A DNA stretch of 64,000 nucleotides. It comes from Micrococcus flavus (GTDB lineage Bacteria; Actinomycetota; Actinomycetes; Actinomycetales; Micrococcaceae). Below, piece after piece: positions 53,391 through 62,140 of the stretch. The position numbers and the translations under genes were made by a program. The notes under the pieces were generated by a model that was not told the DNA's origin, made no database searches, and saw only the letters and a program-made list of their open reading frames with translations. The DNA is taken from positions 2,170,001 to 2,234,000 of the forward strand of contig NZ_JACHMC010000001.1 of assembly GCF_014204815.1 (NCBI RefSeq), in the 5' to 3' direction. Position 1 is the stretch's first letter. Each line of letters opens with the position of its first letter.

Positions 53391-54260
53391 TCAGGCCCGC
53401 GTGTCCTTCCTGCCGATCGGCAGCGCCTTGAGGAGGCCGGAGACGACGCCGCCCTCGTCCTCGTCGGCCTTCTGGGCGACGTCCTCGCCCTGGGCGGCGG
53501 CCCGGACGATCTCCCCCGGGATGACGGCCGGCAGCGGGCCGAAGAAGCTGTGGGCGTTCTTCACGACGTTCCGGGCCATGGCCCGGTTGCCGACGCCGCC
53601 GATCACGGCGCCGATGCCGAACGGCACGGCGCGGCCGAAGAAGCCGGCGCCCTGGCGGAACAGGACCCGCTTCAGGAACCGCCGCTTGAGCTGGTCCGCC
53701 ATCATGGCGCCCATCCCCGCCCCCGTGGGCGCGCCCATCATGGCGGTCAGACCGGAGGTCGCCCCCGCGGGGCCGCCGGACTTCTGGGAGAACTCCTTGA
53801 GGAGCTCCTTCGCGTCGTCGCCCAGCATGATGGCCATGACGAGGGCCTTGGCGCGCTCCGGATCAGGGGTGGTGATGCCGTGCAGCTCCGCGAGGGACTG
53901 GGCGTAGAGGGCGGTCGCCTCCAGGAACGCGACGGTCGCGGCGCCGGACAGGCCCAGGGCGGCCACCGTGCCGATGCCCGGGACGATCGCCGTGCCGCCG
54001 ACCGCGGCACCCGCCCCGGTCATGGTCTTCACGTACTGGTCCTCGAGCCGCTCGGCCAGCTGCTCCGGGGTGTCCTCCGGGAACTTCTCGTGGAGCCGCT
54101 GGATGTTCTTCAGCACCAGGGGGCGCTGGATGTCCAGCGTCTTGAGGACGACCTTCTCGAAGGTCTCATTGGGGTTGCCGTCCTCGTCGAACGCGGACTT
54201 CATGGCCAGGTCCTTCGCCTTGGTGGAGGCGTACCGGCCGATCACGGTGTTCTTTGCCAT
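53391..54260 (-). CDS. Hypothetical protein with a central hydrophobic region
   Basis: The 289-residue product is not clearly one I know. The N-terminus (AKNTVIGRYASTKAKDLAMK) is basic and helical, then a glycine-rich hydrophobic region (VGGTAIVPGIGTVAALGLSG) leads into a helix (FLEATALYAQSLAELHG). A second hydrophobic glycine-rich region (FFGRAVPFGIGAVIGGVGNRAM) follows. The pattern is reminiscent of EcsC-like proteins, but I would not assign it. The ATG at 54260 lies seven bases from a TACGGT box; the ATG at 54269 is an alternative. Confidence 0.6.
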   Translation of the reverse strand: MAKNTVIGRYASTKAKDLAMKSAFDEDGNPNETFEKVVLKTLDIQRPLVLKNIQRLHEKFPEDTPEQLAERLEDQYVKTMTGAGAAVGGTAIVPGIGTVAALGLSGAATVAFLEATALYAQSLAELHGITTPDPERAKALVMAIMLGDDAKELLKEFSQKSGGPAGATSGLTAMMGAPTGAGMGAMMADQLKRRFLKRVLFRQGAGFFGRAVPFGIGAVIGGVGNRAMARNVVKNAHSFFGPLPAVIPGEIVRAAAQGEDVAQKADEDEGGVVSGLLKALPIGRKDTRA

Positions 54261-54267
54261 GCGGGAC

Positions 54268-54273
54268 ACCGTA
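54268..54273 (-). promoter_or_regulatory. -10 box of the hypothetical gene at 54260, leaderless
   Basis: TACGGT on the minus strand is seven bases before the ATG. Confidence 0.45.
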
Positions 54274-54293
54274 GCGGTGCCAGGACCGTGCGG

Positions 54294-55016
54294 TCAGCGT
54301 CCCGGCGCCGCTGCGAGCGTGTGGTCCAGGAAGATCCGCACGTCCCGGGCCTCCTCGGGGCTCGTGCCGTGCCGCATCCCGGGGTAGGTGCGCGCCGTCA
54401 GGAGGGTGTGCTCGGCGGCCCACGCCTGCGTGTGGGCCACGGCGTCCGCGTGGATCACCACGTCCTCGACGTCCCGGCCCCAGAAGAACGGGCGCGGCCC
54501 GGGGCCCTCCGCCGGGGAGTCCAGCACGGCGAGCAGCTCGTTCTGCACCGCGAACCCGCTGAGCCCCACCCCGCAGGTGAAGGCCTCCGGCCGCAGCCGG
54601 ATCACGGTGGTCGCCATGGCCATGCCCTGGGAGAAGCCGAGCACGGACACGGAGCGGAACCCGGCCCGCTCCACCTCCTCGGAGGAGAGCGCGTCGTACA
54701 CGCGATGGGCGGCGGCGAGCACCTGCGCGAAGTCCGACTGCAGCAGCAGGTCCAGCAGGAACCAGCCGTGGGCGCCCGGGTCGCCGGGGCCCTCGGCGGC
54801 GTCGGCGTCGATCTCGAACCCGCCCCGCAGCGCCAGGCCGGTGCAGCGCTCCGGCAGCATGGGGAAGAAGGTGCGGGCGGCGCGGACCTCGTTGGAGCCG
54901 TAGCCGTGGAGGACCAGGACGAGGTCCGTCCCGGCGCGCTCGGAGGCGGGACGCGACCACACGGCGTGGCCGCCCGAGCTGAGCACGGCGAGCTCTGGCG
55001 CGGATCCGGTGGGCAT
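54294..55016 (-). CDS. Alpha/beta hydrolase (carboxylesterase/phospholipase type)
   Basis: A 240-residue serine hydrolase of the carboxylesterase/phospholipase group. LVLVLHGYGSNE is the oxyanion strand-loop, SVLGFSQGMAMA carries the nucleophile Ser, and the candidate Asp and His are in WGRDVEDVVIHAD and PGMRHGTSPEE. There is no signal peptide, so the enzyme is probably cytoplasmic. The substrate is unknown. The ATG at 55016 is six bases after a TAGGAT box. Confidence 0.82.
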   Translation of the reverse strand: MPTGSAPELAVLSSGGHAVWSRPASERAGTDLVLVLHGYGSNEVRAARTFFPMLPERCTGLALRGGFEIDADAAEGPGDPGAHGWFLLDLLLQSDFAQVLAAAHRVYDALSSEEVERAGFRSVSVLGFSQGMAMATTVIRLRPEAFTCGVGLSGFAVQNELLAVLDSPAEGPGPRPFFWGRDVEDVVIHADAVAHTQAWAAEHTLLTARTYPGMRHGTSPEEARDVRIFLDHTLAAAPGR

Positions 55017-55022
55017 GCTTCC

Positions 55023-55028
55023 ATCCTA
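55023..55028 (-). promoter_or_regulatory. -10 box of the esterase gene, leaderless
   Basis: TAGGAT on the minus strand is six bases before the ATG at 55016. Confidence 0.5.
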
Positions 55029-55031
55029 GGT

Positions 55032-56282
55032 GTGAAGACCGCCCCGTCCCGGTGGCGCCCCCGTACGCCCGCCCTGCGCCGGCTCCCCCCTGCAGACCGC
55101 TCCGCGCCCCTCGGCCTGCTGGACCTGGACGCGTTCCGGGCCAACGCCGCCGACCTCCACGCCCGCTCCGGCGGCCTGCCGGTGCGCGTGGCCTCCAAGT
55201 CCCTGCGCGTGCGCCGCGCGGTGGAGGAGGCCCTGACCCTGCCCGGGTACCGGGGCGTGCTGGCGTACGCCCTGCCCGAGGCCCTGTGGTGGGCGGAGCT
55301 GGGCCAGGACGACGTGCTCGTGGCCTACCCGAGCGTGGACGAGGACGCCCTGGCCCGCTGGGTCCTGGATCCCGCCGCGCGCGCGGCGGTGACGGTCGTG
55401 GTGGACTCCCCCGACCACCTCGCGCTGATCGCGGCCGTGGCCCGCCGCGCCGGCGTCCCCCGGGACGACGACGCCGGCCGCCCCCCGCTGCGGGTGTACC
55501 TGGACGTGGACGCGGCGTGGGAGCCGCACCGGCTGCTGCGCGTGGGCGCGCTGCGCTCGCCCGTGCGCACCCCCGAGCAGGCGGCCGCGATGGCCCGCCG
55601 CATCACCGGGACGCCGGGCCTGCGCCTGGCGGGCGTGCTGGCCTACGAGGGTCAGGTGGCCGGCGTGCCCGAGGGCGCCGGGCCGCGCTCGGCCGTGGGG
55701 CGGGGCGTCAAGCGCGCGTCGATGCGGGAGCTGGCCGCCCGGCGCCCGGCGATCGTGGCCGCCGTCCGCACCGTGGTCCGCGAGGCCGGCGCGGACCTGG
55801 AGTTCGTCAACGGCGGCGGCACGGGCTCCGCGGACCTCACCGCGCAGGACCCGTCCGTGACGGAGATCGGGGCGGGTTCGGGGCTGATGGGCCCGGCCAG
55901 CTTCGACGGCTTCCGGGACCTGGAGCTGCGCCCGGCCTCCTTCTTCACCCGTCCCGTGGTGCGCCGCCCCCGCCCCGGCGTGGTGACGGTGGCCGGTGGT
56001 GGCTGGGTGGCCTCGGGCACTCCCGCGGCGGACCGCCTGCCCGTGGTGGCCTGGCCCGAGGGGCTGCGCTACTCCGGGCAGGAGGCGGCGGGCGAGGTCC
56101 AGACGCCGCTGCGCGGGGACGCGGCCGACCGGCTGTCCCTGGGCGACCCGGTGTTCTTCCGCCACGCCAAGGCCGGCGAGCCGGCCGAGCACCTGGCGGC
56201 CGCGGCGGTGTACTCCGCCGAGCAGGACGCGATCGTGGACCTGTGGCCCACGTACCGCGGCGAGGGGAAGGTGTTCGGATGA
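55032..56282 (+). CDS. Amino acid deaminase/aldolase (D-threonine aldolase-like PLP enzyme)
   Basis: A 416-residue fold-type III PLP enzyme related to D-threonine aldolase and D-serine dehydratase. The PLP lysine is in LPVRVASKSLRVRRAVEEAL. Other blocks are LRVYLDVDAAWEPHRL, LRLAGVLAYEGQVAGVP, EFVNGGGTGSADLTAQDPSV (phosphate-binding) and FFRHAKAGEPAEH near the C-terminus, where metal ligands are expected. GTG start at 55032. The stop overlaps the next start by four bases (ATGA), so the two genes are coupled; why a D-amino-acid enzyme is paired with a lactone oxidase is not clear. Confidence 0.8.
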   Translation: MKTAPSRWRPRTPALRRLPPADRSAPLGLLDLDAFRANAADLHARSGGLPVRVASKSLRVRRAVEEALTLPGYRGVLAYALPEALWWAELGQDDVLVAYPSVDEDALARWVLDPAARAAVTVVVDSPDHLALIAAVARRAGVPRDDDAGRPPLRVYLDVDAAWEPHRLLRVGALRSPVRTPEQAAAMARRITGTPGLRLAGVLAYEGQVAGVPEGAGPRSAVGRGVKRASMRELAARRPAIVAAVRTVVREAGADLEFVNGGGTGSADLTAQDPSVTEIGAGSGLMGPASFDGFRDLELRPASFFTRPVVRRPRPGVVTVAGGGWVASGTPAADRLPVVAWPEGLRYSGQEAAGEVQTPLRGDAADRLSLGDPVFFRHAKAGEPAEHLAAAAVYSAEQDAIVDLWPTYRGEGKVFG

Positions 56283-57616
56283 GCCCGACGACGACCGGCG
56301 GCCCCGCCCGCACCGTCGGCCCGACGCACCGGACGTGGTCCGGGGCCCACCGGTGGACCCCGGCCCGGGAGGTCCGGCCCGCCTCGGCGGACGAGGTGGC
56401 CGCCGCCGTGGCCGCCGCGGCCGGCGAGGGGCTGCGCGTCCGGGCGATCGGCGCCGGCCACTCCTTCTCCCCCGTGGCCGTCACGGACGGCGTCCAGCTG
56501 GACCTCGAGCGGATGTCCGGCCTGACGCACGTGGACCACGCCACGGGCCGGGTGCGGGTGCTCGCCGGGACGCCGCTGCACCAGCTGGGCCCGCTGCTGG
56601 GCGCCCACGGGCTGGCCCTGGCCAACATGGGGGACATCGACCGGCAGTCCGTGGGCGGGGCGCTGGCCACCTCCACGCACGGCACGGGCCTGGGCTTCAC
56701 GGGGTACGCGGGGATGGTCACGGGCCTGCGCCTGGCGACAGCGGACGGCGCCCTGCGCTGGGTGGACACGGAGCACGAGCCCGAGCTGTTCGAGGCCGCG
56801 CGCGTCAGCCTGGGCGCGCTCGGGGTGATCGTGGAGGCGGAGCTGCGGTGCGTGCCCGCCTTCCTCCTCGAGGCGCGCGAGCAGGCGGAGCCGCTGGCCG
56901 ACGTCGTGCCGCCTTCGTGGAGCGCTGCCGCACCGCGGACCACCTCGAGTTCTCCTGGTTCCCCGGCACGGACCAAGCAGAACACCCGGCTGCCGCTGGG
57001 CGCCGGGGTGGACCCCGTGGGGGCCTTCCGCAGCACCGTGATGGACGGGATCCTGGCGAACGGCGTCTACGCCCTGATGTGCCGGGCCGGCGGGCAGGCG
57101 CCGCGGATCGTGCCGGCGCTGAACCGCGTGTCCGCGTGGGGCGTAGACCAGCGCCGCTACCGGGACGTGTCCCACCGCGTGTTCGTGGCGGACCGCTCCG
57201 TGCGGTTCCGCGAGATGGAGTACGCGCTCCCCCTGGAGTCGTTCGAGGAGGCCTTCGCCGGCCTGCAGGCCGTGACCCGGGACCTGGCGCGGCGCGGGGT
57301 CCTGCCCTCGTTCCCCGTGGAGGTGCGCGCCGCCGCCGCGGACGACGTCTGGCTCTCCACCGCGCACGGCCGCGACTCGGTGTACATCGCGGTGCACCGC
57401 TGGCACCGCGAGGACCCCACCGCCTACTTCCGGGCGTGCGAGGAGGTCTTCGCGGGCCTCGGCGGGCGCCCCCACTGGGGCAAGGAGCACACACGCGACG
57501 CCGCCTGGGCGGCCGGCGCCTACCCGCGGTTCGCGGACTTCCAGGCGGTGCGCGACGCCGTCGACCCCGGCCGCGTGTTCACCAACGACCACCTGGACCG
57601 GGTGTTCGGGGCCTGA
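56279..57616 (+). CDS. D-arabinono-1,4-lactone oxidase-type FAD enzyme (with a doubly shifted segment)
   Basis: A 445-residue VAO-family flavoenzyme. The FAD domain begins TWSGAHRWTPAREVRPAS and contains VRAIGAGHSFSPVAVTDG and GGALATSTHGTGLGFTG. The C-terminal ALO domain ends with GGRPHWGKEHT and YPRFADFQAVRDAVDPGRVF. Between about 56909 and 56975 the current frame reads a Ser/Pro/Thr-rich stretch unlike the family, while the +1 frame of the same bases reads FVERCRTADHLEFSWFPGTD, which is the expected sequence. Two nearby indels therefore cancel each other. They could be real or sequencing errors. The ATG overlaps the upstream stop. Confidence 0.82.
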   Translation: MSPTTTGGPARTVGPTHRTWSGAHRWTPAREVRPASADEVAAAVAAAAGEGLRVRAIGAGHSFSPVAVTDGVQLDLERMSGLTHVDHATGRVRVLAGTPLHQLGPLLGAHGLALANMGDIDRQSVGGALATSTHGTGLGFTGYAGMVTGLRLATADGALRWVDTEHEPELFEAARVSLGALGVIVEAELRCVPAFLLEAREQAEPLADVVPPSWSAAAPRTTSSSPGSPARTKQNTRLPLGAGVDPVGAFRSTVMDGILANGVYALMCRAGGQAPRIVPALNRVSAWGVDQRRYRDVSHRVFVADRSVRFREMEYALPLESFEEAFAGLQAVTRDLARRGVLPSFPVEVRAAAADDVWLSTAHGRDSVYIAVHRWHREDPTAYFRACEEVFAGLGGRPHWGKEHTRDAAWAAGAYPRFADFQAVRDAVDPGRVFTNDHLDRVFGA

Positions 57617-57671
57617 CCTAGGCTGGACGCCCCGTCCTCGGACCACGACACCCCGACCCCAGGAGGAACGC

Positions 57672-59147
57672 GTGCGCAACGGCGTCCAGCTCATCACCTA
57701 TGCGGACCGGCTCGCCCCCGACCTGCCCGGCCTGCGGCGGCTGCTGACCGCGCCGGAGTGGCGGGACGTGTTCACGGGCGTGCACGTGCTGCCGTTCTTC
57801 ACCCCGCACGACGGCGCGGACGCCGGCTTCGACCCCACCGACCACACCCGGGTGGACCCCCGCCTGGGCACATGGGACGACGTGGCCGGGATCGCGCGGA
57901 CGCACGACGTGACGGCGGACGTGATCGTCAACCACGTCTCCTCCGAGTCCGAGGCCTTCCGAGACGTCCTGGCCCGCGGCGAGGCGTCCGAGCACGCCGA
58001 CCTGTTCCTCACCTTCTCCTCCGTGTTCCCCGACGGCGCCACCGAGGAGACCCTGACCGCGATCTACCGGCCCCGGCCGGGCCTGCCCTTCACGCCGTAC
58101 ACGGCGGGCGGTGAGCGCCGCCTGTTCTGGACCACGTTCACGCCGCAGCAGATCGACATCGACGTGCACTCGCCTGCCGCCCGGGCGTACCTGCTCTCCA
58201 TCCTGGACGCGCTCGGCCGCTCGGGGGCCTCCATGGTCCGCCTCGACGCCGCCGGCTACGCCGTGAAGACTCCCGGCACGTCCAGCTTCATGACGCCGGA
58301 GACGTTCGCGTTCATCGACGAGTTCACCGCGGCGGCGCACGAGCGCGGCCTCGAGGTGCTCGTGGAGATCCACGCCCACCACCGCACCCAGATGGAGATC
58401 GCCTCCGCGGTGGACCGCGTGTACGACTTTGCGCTGCCCCCGCTGCTGCTGCACACGCTCTACTCGGGGGACGCGGGCGCGCTGCGGCGGTGGCTGGACA
58501 TCCGCCCGGCCAACGCCGTCACCGTGCTGGACACGCACGACGGGATCGGCGTGATCGACGTCGGCCCCGAGGGGGACGCGCCCGGCCTGCTCACGGCGCC
58601 GCAGATCGACGTGCTCGTGGAGGGCATCCACGAGCACTCCGAGGGCGCCTCCCGCCGGGCGACCGGGGCGGCCGCCTCGAACCTGGACCTCTACCAGGTC
58701 AACTGCACCTACTACGACGCCCTCGGCCGCGACGACGCCGCCTACCTGCTGGCGCGCGCCGTGCAGGTCTTCGTCCCCGGCATCCCGCAGGTGTACTACG
58801 TGGGCGCGCTGGCCGGGCACAACGACCTCGCCCTGCTGGAGCGCACCGGCGTGGGCCGAGACATCAACCGCCACCGCTACACGGAGGCGGAGATCTCCGC
58901 GGACTCCGCGCGGCCCGCGGTGCGCGCCCAGAAGGAGCTGTTCGTCCTGCGCAACACGCACCCCGCCTTCGCCGGGGAGTGCTCCGTGGCCGGCCAGGGC
59001 GGCGAGCTGTCCCTCGCCTGGGTCCACGGCGAGGCGCGCGCGACGCTGCGCGTGGACCTCGTCTCCCCCGCCGACTCGAGCATCACGCTCACCGGGGACG
59101 GCGGCGAGCGGGTGCTGACCCTGCGGGAGATGCTGGACCGACGCTGA
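57672..59147 (+). CDS. Sucrose phosphorylase (GH13_18)
   Basis: A 491-residue GH13 subfamily 18 enzyme that splits sucrose (or a related glucoside) with phosphate to give glucose 1-phosphate. The start NGVQLITYADRL and HVLPFFTPHDGADAGFDPTD are characteristic; the catalytic Asp is in MVRLDAAGYA, the acid Glu in VLVEIHAHH and the third Asp in VLDTHDGIG. The C-terminal IPQVYYVGALAGHNDLALLE block is also typical. GTG start at 57672 after AGGAGG. It may work with the GH13 glucosidase at 30643. Related enzymes use sucrose 6-phosphate or glucosylglycerate, so the substrate is not fixed. Confidence 0.88.
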   Translation: MRNGVQLITYADRLAPDLPGLRRLLTAPEWRDVFTGVHVLPFFTPHDGADAGFDPTDHTRVDPRLGTWDDVAGIARTHDVTADVIVNHVSSESEAFRDVLARGEASEHADLFLTFSSVFPDGATEETLTAIYRPRPGLPFTPYTAGGERRLFWTTFTPQQIDIDVHSPAARAYLLSILDALGRSGASMVRLDAAGYAVKTPGTSSFMTPETFAFIDEFTAAAHERGLEVLVEIHAHHRTQMEIASAVDRVYDFALPPLLLHTLYSGDAGALRRWLDIRPANAVTVLDTHDGIGVIDVGPEGDAPGLLTAPQIDVLVEGIHEHSEGASRRATGAAASNLDLYQVNCTYYDALGRDDAAYLLARAVQVFVPGIPQVYYVGALAGHNDLALLERTGVGRDINRHRYTEAEISADSARPAVRAQKELFVLRNTHPAFAGECSVAGQGGELSLAWVHGEARATLRVDLVSPADSSITLTGDGGERVLTLREMLDRR

Positions 59148-59177
59148 GGCCCGTCGGCATGCCCGGTGGGGCACCCC

Positions 59178-59235
59178 GCCCGGGCGCACTACTGCCGCGT
59201 AGAGCGTGGTCTACGTGGCAGTACTGCGCCCGGGC
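59178..59235. terminator. Very long hairpin between the sucrose phosphorylase gene and tRNA-Lys
   Basis: Two 26-base arms (59178-59203 and 59210-59235) pair with one mismatch and one wobble around a GCGTGG loop. It is positioned to stop transcription from the left. Confidence 0.65.
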
Positions 59236-59257
59236 TGCGGGTGGCCGGCACGACGAC

Positions 59258-59292
59258 GGCCCCCGACCCGGCATCACGCCGGGACGGGGGCC
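59258..59292 (-). terminator. Terminator of tRNA-Lys
   Basis: GGCCCCCGTCCCGGC pairs with GCCGGGTCGGGGGCC on the minus strand, ten bases after the tRNA. Confidence 0.7.
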
Positions 59293-59301
59293 GTTCTCGC
59301 G

Positions 59302-59374
59302 TGGGCCCTGCGGGGATCGAACCCGCGACCGGCGGATTAAAAGTCCGATGCTCTGCCAGCTGAGCTAAAGGCCC
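59302..59374 (-). tRNA. tRNA-Lys (TTT)
   Basis: A 73-base cloverleaf. Acceptor GGGCCTT with AGGGCCC, discriminator A; D-arm AGCTCAGCTGGCAGAGC; anticodon loop CTTTTAA gives TTT; T-loop GGGTTCGATCCCC. CCA is not encoded. Confidence 0.95.
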
Positions 59375-59537
59375 TCGGTCCGCAGGAGCCCGACGCCGCA
59401 CGGACGCCTCGGGACGTCAGCCCGCGGATGCCCTGCCATGGTAGCCGAGCCGGTGCGGCCACTAGCGTGGTCCGCGCCCGTCACCGCGTCACCCCCACCC
59501 CCGCGTCCACGACCACGTCCGCCCGGAAGGAGCCCGC

Positions 59538-60212
59538 ATGCCGCATCACCGCGCCCCCACCGGTCGTGGGACGAGCTCCACCGCCTCCGGCCTGGCCCGG
59601 CCGCACCGTCCCCGGGTCACGGCCCCGGACGAGATCGCCGACCTCGCCGGCGGGGAGGACCCCCAGGAGGTCGCGGCCGCCGCGGCCCGGCTGGCCCACG
59701 CCCTCGTGACGGGCGGGCGCGCGGAGGAGGACCCCGACGTCGTCGAGCGCCTCGTGGGGCTGGTCCGCGAGGTGGGCGTGGAGACCCTCGCGGGGCTGTG
59801 GGCGGACGCGCCGGCGGTGTCCCTGGCGGGCTCGCTGTGGCGCCTCTACGCGCTACAGGAGGCCACCGCGCGCGACGGCGAGCGCTGGGCCGCCTGGTAC
59901 CGCGCCGGGCACGAGGCGCACGCCTGGCGGGCCGTGGCCGGGGCCGTGGAGCCGCCCGGCCCGGACGAGCTGCGCCGGCTGACGGACACGATCCTCACGG
60001 GCGCCTACCGGGCCGAGCTGGACGTGGCCCTCGAGCGCGCCGCGGCCTACGCGCGCGTGGTGGCCCTGGGGCAGACGCACCACGCGGACGCCCTCGAGGC
60101 CTCCGACCCGGACCATGCCGCGCGCCTCACGGGCCGGGCGGGGCGCATGGTGGCCACCGCAGAGGCCCTGGAGGCCTCGGCTCGATCGTGGCGGGACGGC
60201 TCGCTAGACTGA
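59538..60212 (+). CDS. Hypothetical protein upstream of the Pit phosphate system
   Basis: The 224-residue product is not one I recognise. It is almost entirely helical and Ala/Glu/Arg-rich: ADLAGGEDPQEVAAAAARLA, VERLVGLVREVGVETLAGLW, AVSLAGSLWRLYALQEATAR and ALERAAAYARVVALGQTHHA are clear helices; PPGPDELRRLTDTILTGAYR lies between. No membrane segment or signal peptide is seen. The ATG at 59538 follows AAGGAG. It precedes the DUF47-pit pair with 167 bases between and may be in the same transcription unit; a phosphate-related role is only a positional guess. Confidence 0.6.
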   Translation: MPHHRAPTGRGTSSTASGLARPHRPRVTAPDEIADLAGGEDPQEVAAAAARLAHALVTGGRAEEDPDVVERLVGLVREVGVETLAGLWADAPAVSLAGSLWRLYALQEATARDGERWAAWYRAGHEAHAWRAVAGAVEPPGPDELRRLTDTILTGAYRAELDVALERAAAYARVVALGQTHHADALEASDPDHAARLTGRAGRMVATAEALEASARSWRDGSLD

Positions 60213-60379
60213 CCGCCGACGGCGCCGGGCCGCAGGTGACCCCGGGCTCCAACACATCGCCGCTACGAGCGGCCCTCCGCCGAGAGGCGTCCCCGGTCCG
60301 GCGTCGTCCTGGACCTCCCACCCCACCGCCCGCACCCACCGTCGGCGGCCCGTCCGCTGAAGAAGGTGACCCGCCGAGC

Positions 60380-61006
60380 ATGGCCCCCCGTCCGCCCTGG
60401 CTCGTGACCCGGGACTCCCCCGCCCTCCGACACCTGACCGACCTGTGCGACGGCCTCGGCCGCGCCGTCCAGGCCGTGGCGCAGAGCACCGCGGCGGTCG
60501 GTGAGGAACGGGACCGCGTGGAGCGCGGGCTCGAGGACGTCGACGCGACCGCCACCGCCTCGCTCATGGCCCTCCTGACCGCGCTGCGCAGCGCCTACGT
60601 GACGCCCCTGCCCCGCCAGGACCTCTACCGCCTGGCGGACGGCGTCCACACGGCCGTGCACCGGGTGGTGGAGGCCGGGATGCTGGTGCACCGCGCCGAC
60701 CTGCCCGAGCTGCCCCGCCATGCCCTGGACCTGCTCGAGACCATGGGACGGCAGGCCGAGCTCATGGCCGCCGCCGTGGGGCTGCTGCGGGACCTCGACG
60801 CGCTCGAGGACACCTGGATGCAGCTCGAGCGCGGCCTGCGCCGCATGGACCGCGTGATGGTCGAGTGGCTCTCCGCCCTGGGCATGGACCTGCTGCAGCG
60901 GGACTTCAACCGCCAGCGGGAGGTCGCCGGCGCCCTGCAGGCAGCCCTCACGGCCCTGCACCGGGTCTCCACGAACCTCGGCGTGGTGCTGGTCCGTGAG
61001 TCCTGA
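60380..61006 (+). CDS. DUF47 (PhoU-like) accessory protein of the Pit transporter
   Basis: A 208-residue all-helical protein that I place in the DUF47/PhoU-like group: ATASLMALLTALRSAYVTPL, RQDLYRLADGVHTAVHRVVE, ALDLLETMGRQAELMAAAVG and a final LQRDFNRQREVAGALQAALT helix. DUF47 proteins are commonly encoded directly upstream of pit and are thought to control it. The ATG at 60380 follows GAAGG. It is 15 bases from the pit start. Confidence 0.82.
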   Translation: MAPRPPWLVTRDSPALRHLTDLCDGLGRAVQAVAQSTAAVGEERDRVERGLEDVDATATASLMALLTALRSAYVTPLPRQDLYRLADGVHTAVHRVVEAGMLVHRADLPELPRHALDLLETMGRQAELMAAAVGLLRDLDALEDTWMQLERGLRRMDRVMVEWLSALGMDLLQRDFNRQREVAGALQAALTALHRVSTNLGVVLVRES

Positions 61007-61021
61007 GCGGAGGACCGCCCC

Positions 61022-62056
61022 GTGACCGCTGTCCTGGCCCTCGTCCTGCTGCTGACCGTCCTGCTCGGGCTGGTCACGGGCTTCCGCGACGCCCCCAATG
61101 CGGTGGCGCTGCCGGTCCGGTTTCGGGCGTTGTCCCCGCGGATCGCGCTGGTCATGGCGGCCGTGCTGAACACCGTGGGCACGCTGCTGGGGATGGCGAT
61201 GCTCGGGGCGGCAGTCGCGGTCGTGGGCGGCCTGGACGCCGTGGCCGCGGGCGCGCTTCCCGGTCTGGCGGTGGCGCTCACGGTGGCCCTGGCGTGGGGC
61301 CTGCTGCTGTGGTGGCTCCGGATGCCGATCTCCATGACCCACGCCGTCCTCGCCGCGATCGCCGCGGCCCACCTCGCGGCGCACGTGGCCCTCGGGGTCC
61401 CGCTGGACGAGGCCTTCAGCCGTGACGCCCACCGGGACGTGCTCCTGAGCCTGGCCCTGTCCCCCGTGCTCGCGTGGGGGCTGTCGCGCCTCCTCACGCC
61501 GCTCGTGGTGCGCCTGGGGACCACGGGCACCACGGTGAACGTGCAGCACCGCGCCCGCCTCGCGCTGGCCCTGTCCTCGGGCATGACGGCCCTGGGCCAC
61601 GGCGTGCAGGCCGGGCAGCGGCTGGCGATGGTCTGGCTGCTCGCGGCGGCGGGCGCGCTGGGCGCGGGGCTGCCCGCCGCCACAGACCTGACCCGGCCGT
61701 TCGCGGCCAGCGCCGTGGTGTTCGCGGCGGCCGTGGGCGCCGGCACGCTCGGCGGGGCCTGGCGCATCGGCTGGACCCTCACCGAGCGCCTGGTGATCCT
61801 GGACCCGCTGCGGGCCTCCGTGGCCGCGGCCGTCCCGGCCGTCCTGCTCTTCCTCGGGTCCCTGCTGCTGCACCTGCCCCTGTCGTCGACGCACACGCTC
61901 ACCGCGAGCATCGTGGGGGCCGGCCAGACGCAGACCTACGCGTCCGTGCGGTGGCCCACCCTGGCCCGCGTCGTCGCCTGGTGGCTCCTGACGCCCCTAG
62001 TGTGCGGCGCCCTGGCCTTCGCCCTCGGCCTCGCGACCCTGCGCCTCCTCGGCTGA
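61022..62056 (+). CDS. pit: Inorganic phosphate transporter (Pit family)
   Basis: A 344-residue Pit-family low-affinity phosphate:cation symporter with about ten membrane segments. The inverted-repeat signatures GFRDAPNAVALPV near the start and MTALGHGVQAGQRLAM in the second half correspond to the GANDVAN-type motifs of the family, here somewhat altered. PISMTHAVLAAIAAAH and LPLSSTHTLTASIVGA are the paired S-T-H segments. GTG start at 61022 after GGAGG. It is converged on by pstB, so the low- and high-affinity phosphate systems share one terminator. Confidence 0.9.
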   Translation: MTAVLALVLLLTVLLGLVTGFRDAPNAVALPVRFRALSPRIALVMAAVLNTVGTLLGMAMLGAAVAVVGGLDAVAAGALPGLAVALTVALAWGLLLWWLRMPISMTHAVLAAIAAAHLAAHVALGVPLDEAFSRDAHRDVLLSLALSPVLAWGLSRLLTPLVVRLGTTGTTVNVQHRARLALALSSGMTALGHGVQAGQRLAMVWLLAAAGALGAGLPAATDLTRPFAASAVVFAAAVGAGTLGGAWRIGWTLTERLVILDPLRASVAAAVPAVLLFLGSLLLHLPLSSTHTLTASIVGAGQTQTYASVRWPTLARVVAWWLLTPLVCGALAFALGLATLRLLG

Positions 62057-62070
62057 CCGACTGCCTCCAC

Positions 62071-62122
62071 CACGACGGCGACCCCCGCCCGGACGTGCCG
62101 GGCGGGGGTCGCCGTCGTCGTG
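62071..62122. terminator. Bidirectional terminator between pit and pstB
   Basis: A hairpin with CACGACGGCGACCCCCGCCC arms, the longest perfect stem in the window, lies between convergent genes. Confidence 0.85.
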
Positions 62123-62140
62123 CGCGGTGCGCGGGACGGC

